Shown in pieces: positions 1 through 5,940 of a stretch of DNA of 7,283 nt. Both the position numbers and the translations under genes were made by a program. The notes under the pieces are model-generated. The model did not search any database, had not been told where the DNA came from, and saw nothing but the letters and a program-made list of their open reading frames with translations. Position 1 is the stretch's first letter; every line of letters begins with the position of its first letter. This DNA is from an uncultured Mogibacterium sp. (GTDB lineage Bacteria > Bacillota_A > Clostridia > Peptostreptococcales > Anaerovoracaceae), in NCBI RefSeq assembly GCF_938039775.1, contig NZ_CALHTQ010000093.1, forward strand, positions 1 to 7,283, given 5' to 3'.

Positions 1-1
1 C

Positions 2-535
2 AGCGGACCAGAGCTAGCGGAGGAGCTCGAGAAGCGGAACATCTGGGTGGAACTCACGCATGGCAGCTACGTGATGCTGATGACGGGAATCGGAAACGAA
101 CGAGGGGACTACGAAGACATCCTGACCGCCCTGCGTGACCTCTCGGAGCAGTATCGCGGCAGACTCAGCGAAGCAGAACAGTCATACCTAGAAGCACAGA
201 ATCAAACACCTGAGACTGCCGCCAAAAAACCAGCACCAATACAGGCTGCATCAGATTCAGCGCTTACAGAGAGACTTGAGCAGCGCAGAATCCCAGATAC
301 ATATGAGGAGATTCCTCTCTATAGTGCAGAGGGCAGAGTTCTCTATGAATCACTCATTCCTTATCCTCCTGGTAGCCCTATTGCTTGCCCAGGTGAAGTT
401 CTTAGCAAAGAGGTTATCTTGTACATCAGAGACAAATTAGTAGCACAACATGTGGTTCTGGGGATAGATGAAGAGGGAAGAGTTAAAGTTGAACCCGATT
501 GTGTACTTTTCAAGGAAGTTTCAGGTGACTTATAG
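2..535 (+). CDS. Orn/Lys/Arg decarboxylase, C-terminal part (partial, 5' end outside window)
   Basis: This is the last 177 codons of a PLP-dependent amino-acid decarboxylase of the Orn/Lys/Arg (fold type I, group III) family, which removes CO2 from a basic amino acid to give a polyamine or diamine. The frame is open from base 2, upstream of the GTG at 47, so the gene begins before the window. The first ~50 residues (ELEKRNIWVEL, then VMLMTGIGNE and an acidic helix) match the end of the small domain. A Gln/Ala/Pro-rich linker follows. The last ~75 residues match the family's C-terminal domain, with the hallmark PYPPGSPIACPGEVLS and the VILYI helix. The catalytic lysine lies upstream and is not visible, so the substrate (Arg, Lys or Orn) cannot be assigned. 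The size of the tail fits the shorter Gram-positive type. GC is about 59% up to base 180 and about 44% afterwards. No terminator follows; rnfC begins 75 nt downstream. Confidence 0.88.
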   Translation, partial: SGPELAEELEKRNIWVELTHGSYVMLMTGIGNERGDYEDILTALRDLSEQYRGRLSEAEQSYLEAQNQTPETAAKKPAPIQAASDSALTERLEQRRIPDTYEEIPLYSAEGRVLYESLIPYPPGSPIACPGEVLSKEVILYIRDKLVAQHVVLGIDEEGRVKVEPDCVLFKEVSGDL

Positions 536-553
536 GAAATTTTGATGTATAAT
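525..553 (+). promoter_or_regulatory. Putative sigma-A-type promoter for the rnf operon
   Basis: A perfect -10 box TATAAT lies at 548-553. It is preceded at a 17-nt spacing by GTGACT at 525-530, which matches the TTGACA -35 consensus at 4 of 6 positions. The -35 lies in the last codons of the decarboxylase gene and the -10 just past its stop. Transcription would start near 560, giving a leader of about 50 nt before the rnfC ATG at 611. This position also argues against the TTG (542) or ATG (545) as rnfC starts, because both would lie upstream of the transcript. It is a pattern match only. Read-through from the decarboxylase gene is also possible because no terminator is visible between the two genes. 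Confidence 0.55.
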
Positions 554-610
554 TTTTCTCATGCAATGGATATTATTTGTACGAATCTAAGAAAGGAAGG
601 GTTCTTAAGG

Positions 611-1930
611 ATGAGCCAAGGTAAACATTTACCAAGCATTTTGGTTAAGCATCACAAGAATACTGCAGGTCGTGAGACCGAAGTGATGCCAATTCCGGAT
701 GTGGTTGAAATCTGCATGTCGCAGAGCATTGGTGCTCCTTGTCAGCCTCTCGTTGCAAAAGGCGACTATGTCAAAGTTGGTCAGAAGATCGGTGACACAG
801 AAGCTTTCGTTAGTGCGCCGGTACATTCCAGCGTATCTGGAACAGTAACTGACATTACATCAGTGCGTTCTTCGATGGGCGGAATGGAGACACATATCGT
901 AATTGAGACTGATAAGAAGCAGGAAATCAGTGAAGAGGTACAGGTGCCTCACATTGAGAGTCATGCTGATTTTGTCAAGGCAGTAAGAGCTAGTGGTATG
1001 GTTGGATTAGGAGGTGCTTCGTTCCCAACGAGCATCAAGATGGATCCAAAGAATCTAGACGAATGTACTACTCTAGTTATCAACGGTGCTGAGTGTGAGC
1101 CATTCATTACAGGCGATAACAGAATCATGGTAGAGGATGGACAGGATGTTCTCGATGGTATGCTTCTAACTATGAAGTATTTGAATCTCGAGAAGGGAAT
1201 CATCGGTGTCGAGGAGAACAAGCCTGATGCCATCGATAACTTAAACAGACTGATTCAGCAGAATGGAATCACTAACATTGAGGTGTTCAAGCTACAATCG
1301 AGATACCCAAAGGGAGCTGAGCGTGTGCTCGTATATGAGACTACCGGCAAGGTTATGAATGCTGGAGTTCTTCCTGCACAGCTTGGTGTTATTCTATGTA
1401 ACGTTTCTACTATAGGTATTCTCGGACAGTACTTCAGAACAGGTATGCCTCTTGTTCAGAGAAGAATCACTGTTGATGGAGATGCTGTTGCTGAGCCTAA
1501 GAACGTATTCGTTCCAATCGGAACTCGCATCGCTGATGTAATTGAGTTCTGTGGTGGATACAAGCAGGAGCCTAAGAAGGTTGTAATGGGCGGACCTATG
1601 ATGGGACGTGCAACTCACTCTGATGAGACTCCAACTGTTAAGAATACTGGTTCACTTCTATGCTTCGGCAAGGAGTCAGCTACAGTTAAGACTGAGACTG
1701 GATGTATCAACTGTGGTCGTTGTCACCACGGATGTCCATTCAAGCTCGTTCCTATGCTCTACGCAGATTTCTACGAGAGACACGACGCAGAGTCACTTGA
1801 TAAGTTCAAGGTTATGCAGTGCATGGAGTGCGGAAGCTGCTCTTATGTATGTCCTGCAAGAAGACCTTTGAGCTTTACCAATAAGCTCGCGAAAGGCTTG
1901 GTAAAGGAGGCAGCGAAGAAGAATGGATAA
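611..1930 (+). CDS. rnfC: Rnf complex subunit RnfC (NADH-binding, iron-sulfur)
   Basis: RnfC is the peripheral cytoplasmic subunit of the ferredoxin:NAD+ oxidoreductase (Rnf). It carries the NAD(H) site and FMN and related to the Nqo1/NuoF flavoprotein. The product is 439 aa, normal for the clostridial family. The N-terminal barrel-sandwich part has IGAPCQP and APVHSSVSGTV (residues 40-79). The nucleotide/flavin region has GLGGASFPT (132-140), NGAECEP (158-164) and YPKGAE (232-237), followed by the SLBB-like part. Two [4Fe-4S] motifs of the CxxCxxCxxxC type lie at C365/368/371/375 and C404/407/410/414. I chose the ATG at 611 because AAAGGAAGG (592-600) is correctly placed before it and the family N-terminus fits. 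The frame stays open upstream to TTG 542, which would add 23 unconserved residues and would precede the likely transcription start. The gene overlaps rnfD by 8 nt. Confidence 0.96.
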   Translation: MSQGKHLPSILVKHHKNTAGRETEVMPIPDVVEICMSQSIGAPCQPLVAKGDYVKVGQKIGDTEAFVSAPVHSSVSGTVTDITSVRSSMGGMETHIVIETDKKQEISEEVQVPHIESHADFVKAVRASGMVGLGGASFPTSIKMDPKNLDECTTLVINGAECEPFITGDNRIMVEDGQDVLDGMLLTMKYLNLEKGIIGVEENKPDAIDNLNRLIQQNGITNIEVFKLQSRYPKGAERVLVYETTGKVMNAGVLPAQLGVILCNVSTIGILGQYFRTGMPLVQRRITVDGDAVAEPKNVFVPIGTRIADVIEFCGGYKQEPKKVVMGGPMMGRATHSDETPTVKNTGSLLCFGKESATVKTETGCINCGRCHHGCPFKLVPMLYADFYERHDAESLDKFKVMQCMECGSCSYVCPARRPLSFTNKLAKGLVKEAAKKNG

Positions 1931-2891
1931 TAAGAAATTTCATAACAATCTGATAGTATCCACATCTCCACATATCGTTACAGATGAAGATACTACCAAA
2001 TTAATGGGAACTGTTCTGCTTGCAATGTTTCCAGCACTAGTTGCCAGCGCATATATTTTCGGAGCTAGAGTTCTACTACTCGCAGCAGCTTGCGTAATCG
2101 CTAGCGTTGGTTTCGAATGGATATACAACCTGCTTGCTAAGAAGCCGCAGACAATCAGCGATCTTAGTGCAGCAGTAACAGGTCTACTAATCGCATTTAA
2201 CGTTCCATCCAGCTTCCCAGTTTGGATGGCAGTACTAGGATGTTTCGTAGCTGTAGTTGTTGTTAAGCAGCTTTACGGTGGAATCGGAAGAAACTTCGTT
2301 AACCCGGCAATCACTGCCAGAATCTTCCTTTTCATCTCGTTTGCAGCACAGATGACAACATGGCCACTTCCAAGAATGGCAGCTAAGACTGATGCGGTAA
2401 CAGGACCTACACCTCTAGCACTCGTTGCTGGTGGCGCTAGTAAGGCTGACCTTCCATCCAACATGGATATGTTCCTAGGATTCACTGGCGGATCCCTCGG
2501 TGAAGTAAGTGCTCTTGCGCTTCTCGTTGGAGGACTTTTCCTTATCTGGAGAAAGGTAATTTCCCCAGCAATTCCATGTGCGTTCCTCGGAACTGTATTT
2601 GTTATCGCTCTTGCATACTACAAGGGTGACTTCAACATGGCTATCTTCCACCTATGTGCTGGTGGTGTAATGCTTGGTGCATTCTTCATGGCTACAGACT
2701 ATGTAACATCGCCTAAGCTAACTAAGGGTCAGATTATGTTCGGTATCGGATGCGGAATTATCACAATGGCTATCCGTCTATGGGGTAACTATCCAGAAGG
2801 TGTTTCGTTCTCAATCCTACTTATGAACATCTGCACACCACTTATCAACAGATGGTCGTATAAGAGCTATGTAAAGGGAGGTGCGAAATAA
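1923..2891 (+). CDS. rnfD: Rnf complex subunit RnfD (membrane flavoprotein)
   Basis: RnfD is an integral membrane subunit, homologous to NqrB, that carries a covalently bound FMN and is thought to take part in ion translocation. The product is 322 aa. It has the family N-terminus STSPHI (13-18), many hydrophobic helices from about residue 25 on, the conserved GRNFVNPA (122-129), a MATDYVTSP segment (256-264) and PEGVSFSILLMN (291-302). The FMN site is DAVTGPTPLA (157-166), with Thr163 as the expected acceptor. A proline occupies the place of the usual alanine before it. The FMN would be attached by an ApbE-type flavin transferase, which is not encoded in this window. The start is supported by AAAGGAGG (1903-1910) inside rnfC and by the conserved N-terminal motif. 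The stop TAA shares its last A with the rnfG start, so translation is probably coupled. Confidence 0.96.
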   Translation: MDNKKFHNNLIVSTSPHIVTDEDTTKLMGTVLLAMFPALVASAYIFGARVLLLAAACVIASVGFEWIYNLLAKKPQTISDLSAAVTGLLIAFNVPSSFPVWMAVLGCFVAVVVVKQLYGGIGRNFVNPAITARIFLFISFAAQMTTWPLPRMAAKTDAVTGPTPLALVAGGASKADLPSNMDMFLGFTGGSLGEVSALALLVGGLFLIWRKVISPAIPCAFLGTVFVIALAYYKGDFNMAIFHLCAGGVMLGAFFMATDYVTSPKLTKGQIMFGIGCGIITMAIRLWGNYPEGVSFSILLMNICTPLINRWSYKSYVKGGAK

Positions 2892-3472
2892 TGAAGAAAA
2901 AAGAAAGTACATTTTCAAGTTTCATTTCGCCGATCCTCGTGCTCGTACTGATTTGTTTCGTAGTTACATTTGCACTTGCTATGGCATACGGTGTTACGAA
3001 GCCAATCATCGATAAGAACAACCTCAAGGAGTCCAACAAGGCTAAGTCTGAACTGATTCCAGAGGCTAACGGCGAATTCAAGAACTATGATGGCAAGCTC
3101 GTAGTAGTTCAGAAGAATAAGGTTTACGTTACAGAGGCATCCAAGGCTGTAAATGGCTCAGGTGTAGTAGTGACTGTAAACTCAAACAGTTATGGCGGTA
3201 CTCTAACCGCTATGGTTGGTATCGATAACAAGGGCAAGATCACTAACGTTAAGATTATGAGTGCTCAGGATACTCCTGGTATCGGTACTAAAGCTCAGGA
3301 TCCAAAGCACCTTGGACAGTACAAGGGACTTACAGATCTTGGAAGCGAAACTATTAAGGATGCAAATTCGAAGGTTAAGTACATCACTGGAGCTTCGATT
3401 TCCTCACAGGCTGTACATGAAGCTGTTTTCGCAGGTCTAAAACAGTACAAGGCTATGGGAGGGGCTAAATAA
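2891..3472 (+). CDS. rnfG: Rnf complex subunit RnfG (FMN-binding, extracytoplasmic)
   Basis: RnfG, homologous to NqrC, is anchored by one N-terminal membrane helix (about residues 13-34) and exposes an FMN-binding domain on the outer face. It relays electrons within the complex. The 193-aa length is typical. The FMN-binding domain is recognisable from GGTLTAMVGIDNKGKITNVKI (102-122), followed by SAQDTPGIGTKA (124-135) and ITGASISSQAV (165-175). The family acceptor of covalent FMN is normally the Thr of [ST]GAT. Here that position is Ser169 (codon TCG, 3395-3397), and the Asp usually found three residues before the motif is Lys163. Ser can in principle carry the phosphoester, so the protein may still be flavinylated. 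The start is preceded by AAAGGGAGGTG (2873-2883), and the stop directly abuts the rnfE ATG. Confidence 0.95.
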   Translation: MKKKESTFSSFISPILVLVLICFVVTFALAMAYGVTKPIIDKNNLKESNKAKSELIPEANGEFKNYDGKLVVVQKNKVYVTEASKAVNGSGVVVTVNSNSYGGTLTAMVGIDNKGKITNVKIMSAQDTPGIGTKAQDPKHLGQYKGLTDLGSETIKDANSKVKYITGASISSQAVHEAVFAGLKQYKAMGGAK

Positions 3473-4177
3473 ATGAGCAATAAGAGTAAATTATCTATCA
3501 TCACAAACGGTATCATCAAAGAGAACCCAGTATTGGTTCTTCTAATCGGTACCTGCCCTACACTAGCTACATCTTCATCCGCTTCGAACGGTCTCGGTAT
3601 GGGACTCTCAACCACAGCGGTACTGATTGCAGCTAACGTAGTAATATCACTACTTCGTAAGGTTATTCCTGACAAAGTAAGAATCCCGTGCTACATCGTA
3701 GTAATTGCTGGATTCGTAACAGTAGTTCAGTTCTTGCTAGAGGCATACGTGCCAGCACTTTATAAGTCGCTAGGTCTATTCATTCCTCTAATCGTAGTAA
3801 ACTGTATCATCCTCGGAAGAGCTGAGGCGTTTGCTAACAAGAACACTGTATTTGATTCTGCTCTAGACGGAATCGGAATGGGTCTCGGATTCACGCTCAC
3901 ACTTACAGTAATGGGTACAATCAGAGAGCTACTCGGAGCAGGAACATGGTTCGGTATGACAGTATTCGGTTCATGGTTCACACCAATCGGATTTTTCAAC
4001 CTAGCACCTGGTGGTTTCTTCGTATTCGGAGTTCTCATCGCAGTACTAAATGTACTCACTAAGGGCAAGGCTCTCAAGAAGAAATCGTTTAGCTGTGGCA
4101 CATGCCCAATGTACAATTCATGCAACCTAGCAGAAGCTAAGGAAGTTGCAGCAGAGGAGAAAGGAGCTGAGGCATAA
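3473..4177 (+). CDS. rnfE: Rnf complex subunit RnfE (membrane, iron-sulfur site)
   Basis: RnfE is a six-helix membrane protein of the NqrD/RnfE family. With RnfA it forms an inverted pair that holds an intramembrane iron-sulfur centre between them. The expected ligands are visible in GTCPTLA (Cys28) and VVNCIILGRAEAFA (Cys111). Other family segments are ENPVLVLLIG (17-26) and the TIRELLGAGTWFG region (149-161). The body ends near residue 197. It is followed by a basic stretch and a Cys-rich tail, CGTCPMYNSC (Cys208, 211, 217), then an Ala/Glu-rich end. The total of 234 aa is longer than the ~200-aa core. The gene starts immediately after the rnfG stop, with GGGAGGGG just upstream as ribosome binding site. 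Its stop shares one base with the rnfA ATG. The tail is in frame with normal codon use, so it is not a frameshift artefact. Confidence 0.95.
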   Translation: MSNKSKLSIITNGIIKENPVLVLLIGTCPTLATSSSASNGLGMGLSTTAVLIAANVVISLLRKVIPDKVRIPCYIVVIAGFVTVVQFLLEAYVPALYKSLGLFIPLIVVNCIILGRAEAFANKNTVFDSALDGIGMGLGFTLTLTVMGTIRELLGAGTWFGMTVFGSWFTPIGFFNLAPGGFFVFGVLIAVLNVLTKGKALKKKSFSCGTCPMYNSCNLAEAKEVAAEEKGAEA

Positions 4178-4758
4178 TGTTAAATTTAGTTATCATCTTT
4201 ATGTCGATCGTTCTTGTAAATAACTTCCTGCTATCGCAGTTCCTCGGAGTCTGCTCGTTCCTCGGAGTTTCTAACAAGATGGAATCGGCGGTTGGTATGA
4301 GTGGTGCGGTAATATTCGTAATGGTAATTGCGGAAATTACAACATGGCCAATCCAGCAGCTACTTAACAAGCTAGATATCGCATACTTACAGACTGTAGT
4401 ATTCATTCTTGTAATCGCGGCTCTAGTACAGTTCGTTGAGATGTTCATGAAGAAGTTTATGCCAGCGCTTCAGAAATCGCTCGGTATCTACCTTCCTCTA
4501 ATCACAACAAACTGCGCTATCCTCGGTGCGACAATCAACGCTATCAACTATAACTACACATACATTCAGGCTATCGTTTACACAGCTGGAGCTGGAGTGG
4601 GTTTCGGTCTTGCGATGGTACTGTTTGCAGGTGTTCGTGAAGAGAAGCTATGGAATGAAGAGGGCGTACCTGCTGCATTTAAGGGAGTTCCAATGGTACT
4701 CGTAAGTGCAACAATCCTCTCTCTATCGTTCATGGGATTCTCAGGATTATTCCAGTAA
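4177..4758 (+). CDS. rnfA: Rnf complex subunit RnfA (membrane, iron-sulfur site)
   Basis: RnfA, homologous to NqrE, is a six-helix membrane protein that pairs with RnfE in inverted topology and supplies two cysteines to the shared membrane iron-sulfur centre. Both are in place: LGVCSFLGVS (Cys26) and TTNCAILG (Cys113). Other family landmarks are NNFLLSQFLG (15-24), the KSLGIYLPLITTNC segment (100-113) and GVREEKLW (152-159 region). The length of 193 aa is standard and there is no extension like the one on RnfE. The ATG overlaps the rnfE stop by one base. AAAGGAG (4160-4166) inside the rnfE tail serves as ribosome binding site. The gene is followed after 12 nt by rnfB. Confidence 0.96.
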   Translation: MLNLVIIFMSIVLVNNFLLSQFLGVCSFLGVSNKMESAVGMSGAVIFVMVIAEITTWPIQQLLNKLDIAYLQTVVFILVIAALVQFVEMFMKKFMPALQKSLGIYLPLITTNCAILGATINAINYNYTYIQAIVYTAGAGVGFGLAMVLFAGVREEKLWNEEGVPAAFKGVPMVLVSATILSLSFMGFSGLFQ

Positions 4759-4770
4759 GGAGGGGTATAG

Positions 4771-5664
4771 ATGAATGCAATTATAACAGCAGTAGTACTT
4801 GTAGTTTGCGCAGGATTTGTAGCTTCCCTCTTGCTAGTAATCGCTTCGCACGCTTTCTACGTTCCAGTAGATGAGAGAGTGTCCGAGGTAAGAGAGATTC
4901 TACCTGGTGCTAACTGCGGTGGATGCGGTTTTGCTGGATGTGATGACTATGCAAACGCAGTAGTTAACGATGAGTCAACAAGCTGTAGCGCTTGTACAGT
5001 GGGTGGAGCTGCTTGTGCTGAGCAGATCTCTAACATACTCGGTCGTGCTGCAGGTGGCGCTGATAAGCAGATCGCACAGGTAATGTGCAACGGAACATGC
5101 GATGCTTCCAAGAAGATTCTTGAGTGGCAAGGCATGCAGTCTTGCGCAGGAGCTAAGACATTCTTTAACGGCAACTCAGCTTGCGCACAGGGATGTATCG
5201 GTCTTGGAGACTGCGTTGGTGTCTGCGAGTTCGACTCTATCGGTATTATCGATGGCGTCGCTAAGGTTAATAGAGACACATGCGTTGCGTGTGGAAAATG
5301 TGTTGTAAACTGTCCACAGTCCATCATCAAGATGGTTCCTTATAAGAAGGAAGTTCACGTTCTATGTATGAACACTGAAAAGGGTGGAGTTACTCGTAAG
5401 CAGTGCTCGAACGGTTGTATCGGATGTGGAAAGTGTGAGAAAGCATGTAAGTTCGATGCTATCCACGTTAATAACAACGTTGCAGCAGTAGATTACGAGA
5501 AGTGCAAGAACTGCGGAATGTGTATGGGCGTTTGTCCTACAGGATCAATCAACAGCTACAATGAGAGACACGCTAAGATGGCAATCAATGCCAAGAAGAA
5601 GGCTGAGGCTGAGAAGGCTGCTAAGGCAGCTGAAGCGAAGGCTAAGGCAGCAGCTCAGGCGTAA
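4771..5664 (+). CDS. rnfB: Rnf complex subunit RnfB (ferredoxin-oxidising, polyferredoxin)
   Basis: RnfB is the electron-input subunit that accepts electrons from reduced ferredoxin. The product is 297 aa. An N-terminal membrane helix (about 4-27) is followed by the Fe-S domain typical of RnfB and related proteins (Cys49/52/57 in CGGCGFAGC, with Cys75 in CTVGG as probable fourth ligand). Ferredoxin-type motifs follow: CIGLGDCVGVC (142-152, with Cys138 before it), CVACGKCVVNC (171-181), CIGCGKCEKAC (216-226) and CKNCGMCMGVC (245-255). Together these suggest four [4Fe-4S] clusters plus the N-terminal one. The last ~28 residues form a Lys/Ala/Glu-rich, Cys-free tail that is low in complexity. 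The start has AAGGAGGGG at 4757-4765, five bases before the ATG. This is the last gene of the operon, with a terminator 29 nt past the stop. Confidence 0.96.
   Translation: MNAIITAVVLVVCAGFVASLLLVIASHAFYVPVDERVSEVREILPGANCGGCGFAGCDDYANAVVNDESTSCSACTVGGAACAEQISNILGRAAGGADKQIAQVMCNGTCDASKKILEWQGMQSCAGAKTFFNGNSACAQGCIGLGDCVGVCEFDSIGIIDGVAKVNRDTCVACGKCVVNCPQSIIKMVPYKKEVHVLCMNTEKGGVTRKQCSNGCIGCGKCEKACKFDAIHVNNNVAAVDYEKCKNCGMCMGVCPTGSINSYNERHAKMAINAKKKAEAEKAAKAAEAKAKAAAQA
5620..5651 (+). repeat. Short direct repeat in the rnfB 3' end
   Basis: The 11-mer GCTAAGGCAGC occurs at 5620-5630 and again at 5641-5651, a period of 21 nt or seven codons. It underlies the Ala/Lys-rich tail of RnfB. Neighbouring codons are near-copies (GCT GAG, GCT AAG, GAA GCG). 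Such a tract could expand or shrink by slippage without breaking the frame. This is probably only a consequence of the low-complexity protein tail. Confidence 0.6.
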
Positions 5665-5693
5665 AGGTTCGTACAATCGAATATAGCGATTAG

Positions 5694-5725
5694 ACACGAC
5701 TGGCGGTATGCTGGTCGTGTTTTTT
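5694..5725 (+). terminator. Intrinsic terminator of the rnf operon
   Basis: An 11-bp stem is formed by ACACGACTGGC (5694-5704) and GCTGGTCGTGT (5710-5720), with two G-T wobble pairs, around a 5-nt loop GGTAT. A run of six T follows (5720-5725). It lies 29 nt after the rnfB stop and is the only such structure between rnfB and the next gene, so it should end the rnf transcript. A smaller 5-bp hairpin (AATCG 5675-5679 with CGATT 5687-5691) lies just before it and may be fortuitous. Confidence 0.9.
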
Positions 5726-5799
5726 ATGTAAATGAGTATATTAGAGCGAGCTCAGTTGTCGTGCAATACAAAATAGATGCTTAAAACTGTTATATACAA
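5726..5799. other. Intergenic stretch without a recognisable gene
   Basis: No open frame with a ribosome binding site, tRNA-like fold or convincing hairpin is visible here. The whole gap between rnfB and the symporter gene is 276 nt. Apart from the terminator and the promoter region described separately, I see nothing functional in it. Confidence 0.6.
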
Positions 5800-5854
5800 C
5801 AATAAAATAAAAAAATATTTATGTGTTGACACAAATTAATCTCTTTGCTAATAT
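5800..5854 (+). promoter_or_regulatory. Strong promoter of the AGCS symporter gene
   Basis: A perfect -35 TTGACA (5826-5831) is followed after 17 nt by TAATAT (5849-5854). The TGC just before the -10 gives an extended -10 (TGCTAATAT from 5846). An alternative TATTAT at 5852-5857 fits the consensus better but with a 20-nt spacer. The tract 5800-5822 is almost pure A/T and could act as an UP element. Transcription would start near 5861, giving a leader of about 80 nt. The motif and its place before a well-formed gene start make this a convincing sigma-A-type promoter, although it is only a sequence match. Confidence 0.8.
5822..5833. promoter_or_regulatory. Inverted repeat over the -35 box (possible operator)
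   Basis: TGTGT-TG-ACACA is a perfect 5-bp inverted repeat with a 2-nt centre that covers the whole -35 hexamer of the symporter promoter. A dimeric repressor bound here would block RNA polymerase. The repeat is short, and part of it is forced by the TTGACA consensus, so its function is uncertain. Confidence 0.35.
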
Positions 5855-5863
5855 TATTTTAAG

Positions 5864-5883
5864 ATGTACTTATATCAGTACAT
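5864..5883. repeat. Inverted repeat just after the symporter transcription start
   Basis: ATGTACT (5864-5870) and AGTACAT (5877-5883) are perfect 7-bp complements around the 6-nt spacer TATATC. The repeat lies about 10 nt past the -10 box, so it could be a DNA operator at the start site or a small hairpin at the 5' end of the mRNA that affects stability. No T-run follows, so it is not an intrinsic terminator. Confidence 0.5.
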
Positions 5884-5940
5884 GTGCTAGATATCATGGT
5901 GACTAGTGATTAGAAATTATTTAGTTAAAGGAGAGAACAG

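Noticed and set aside
542..610. N-terminal extension of RnfC from the TTG at 542 or ATGs at 545 and 569
   Set aside because: The extra residues do not resemble the RnfC N-terminus, the likely -10 box overlaps the first of them, and the ATG at 611 has a proper ribosome binding site.
1608..1871. Plus-strand open frame in another frame inside rnfC
   Set aside because: It is a shadow of the conserved Fe-S region of rnfC; its translation is low in complexity and has no family features.
5102..5308. Plus-strand open frame in another frame inside rnfB
   Set aside because: It overlaps the conserved ferredoxin motifs of rnfB and has no ribosome binding site or recognisable product.
5855..5940. Glycine riboswitch in the symporter leader
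   Set aside because: Such riboswitches do occur before AGCS genes, but this leader is only about 80 nt, AT-rich, and shows neither the conserved core nor the multi-helix fold.
5665..5940. Small RNA, tRNA or tiny gene between rnfB and the symporter gene
   Set aside because: Only the terminator hairpin and promoter elements can be supported; there is no cloverleaf and no start codon with ribosome binding site and a sensible frame.
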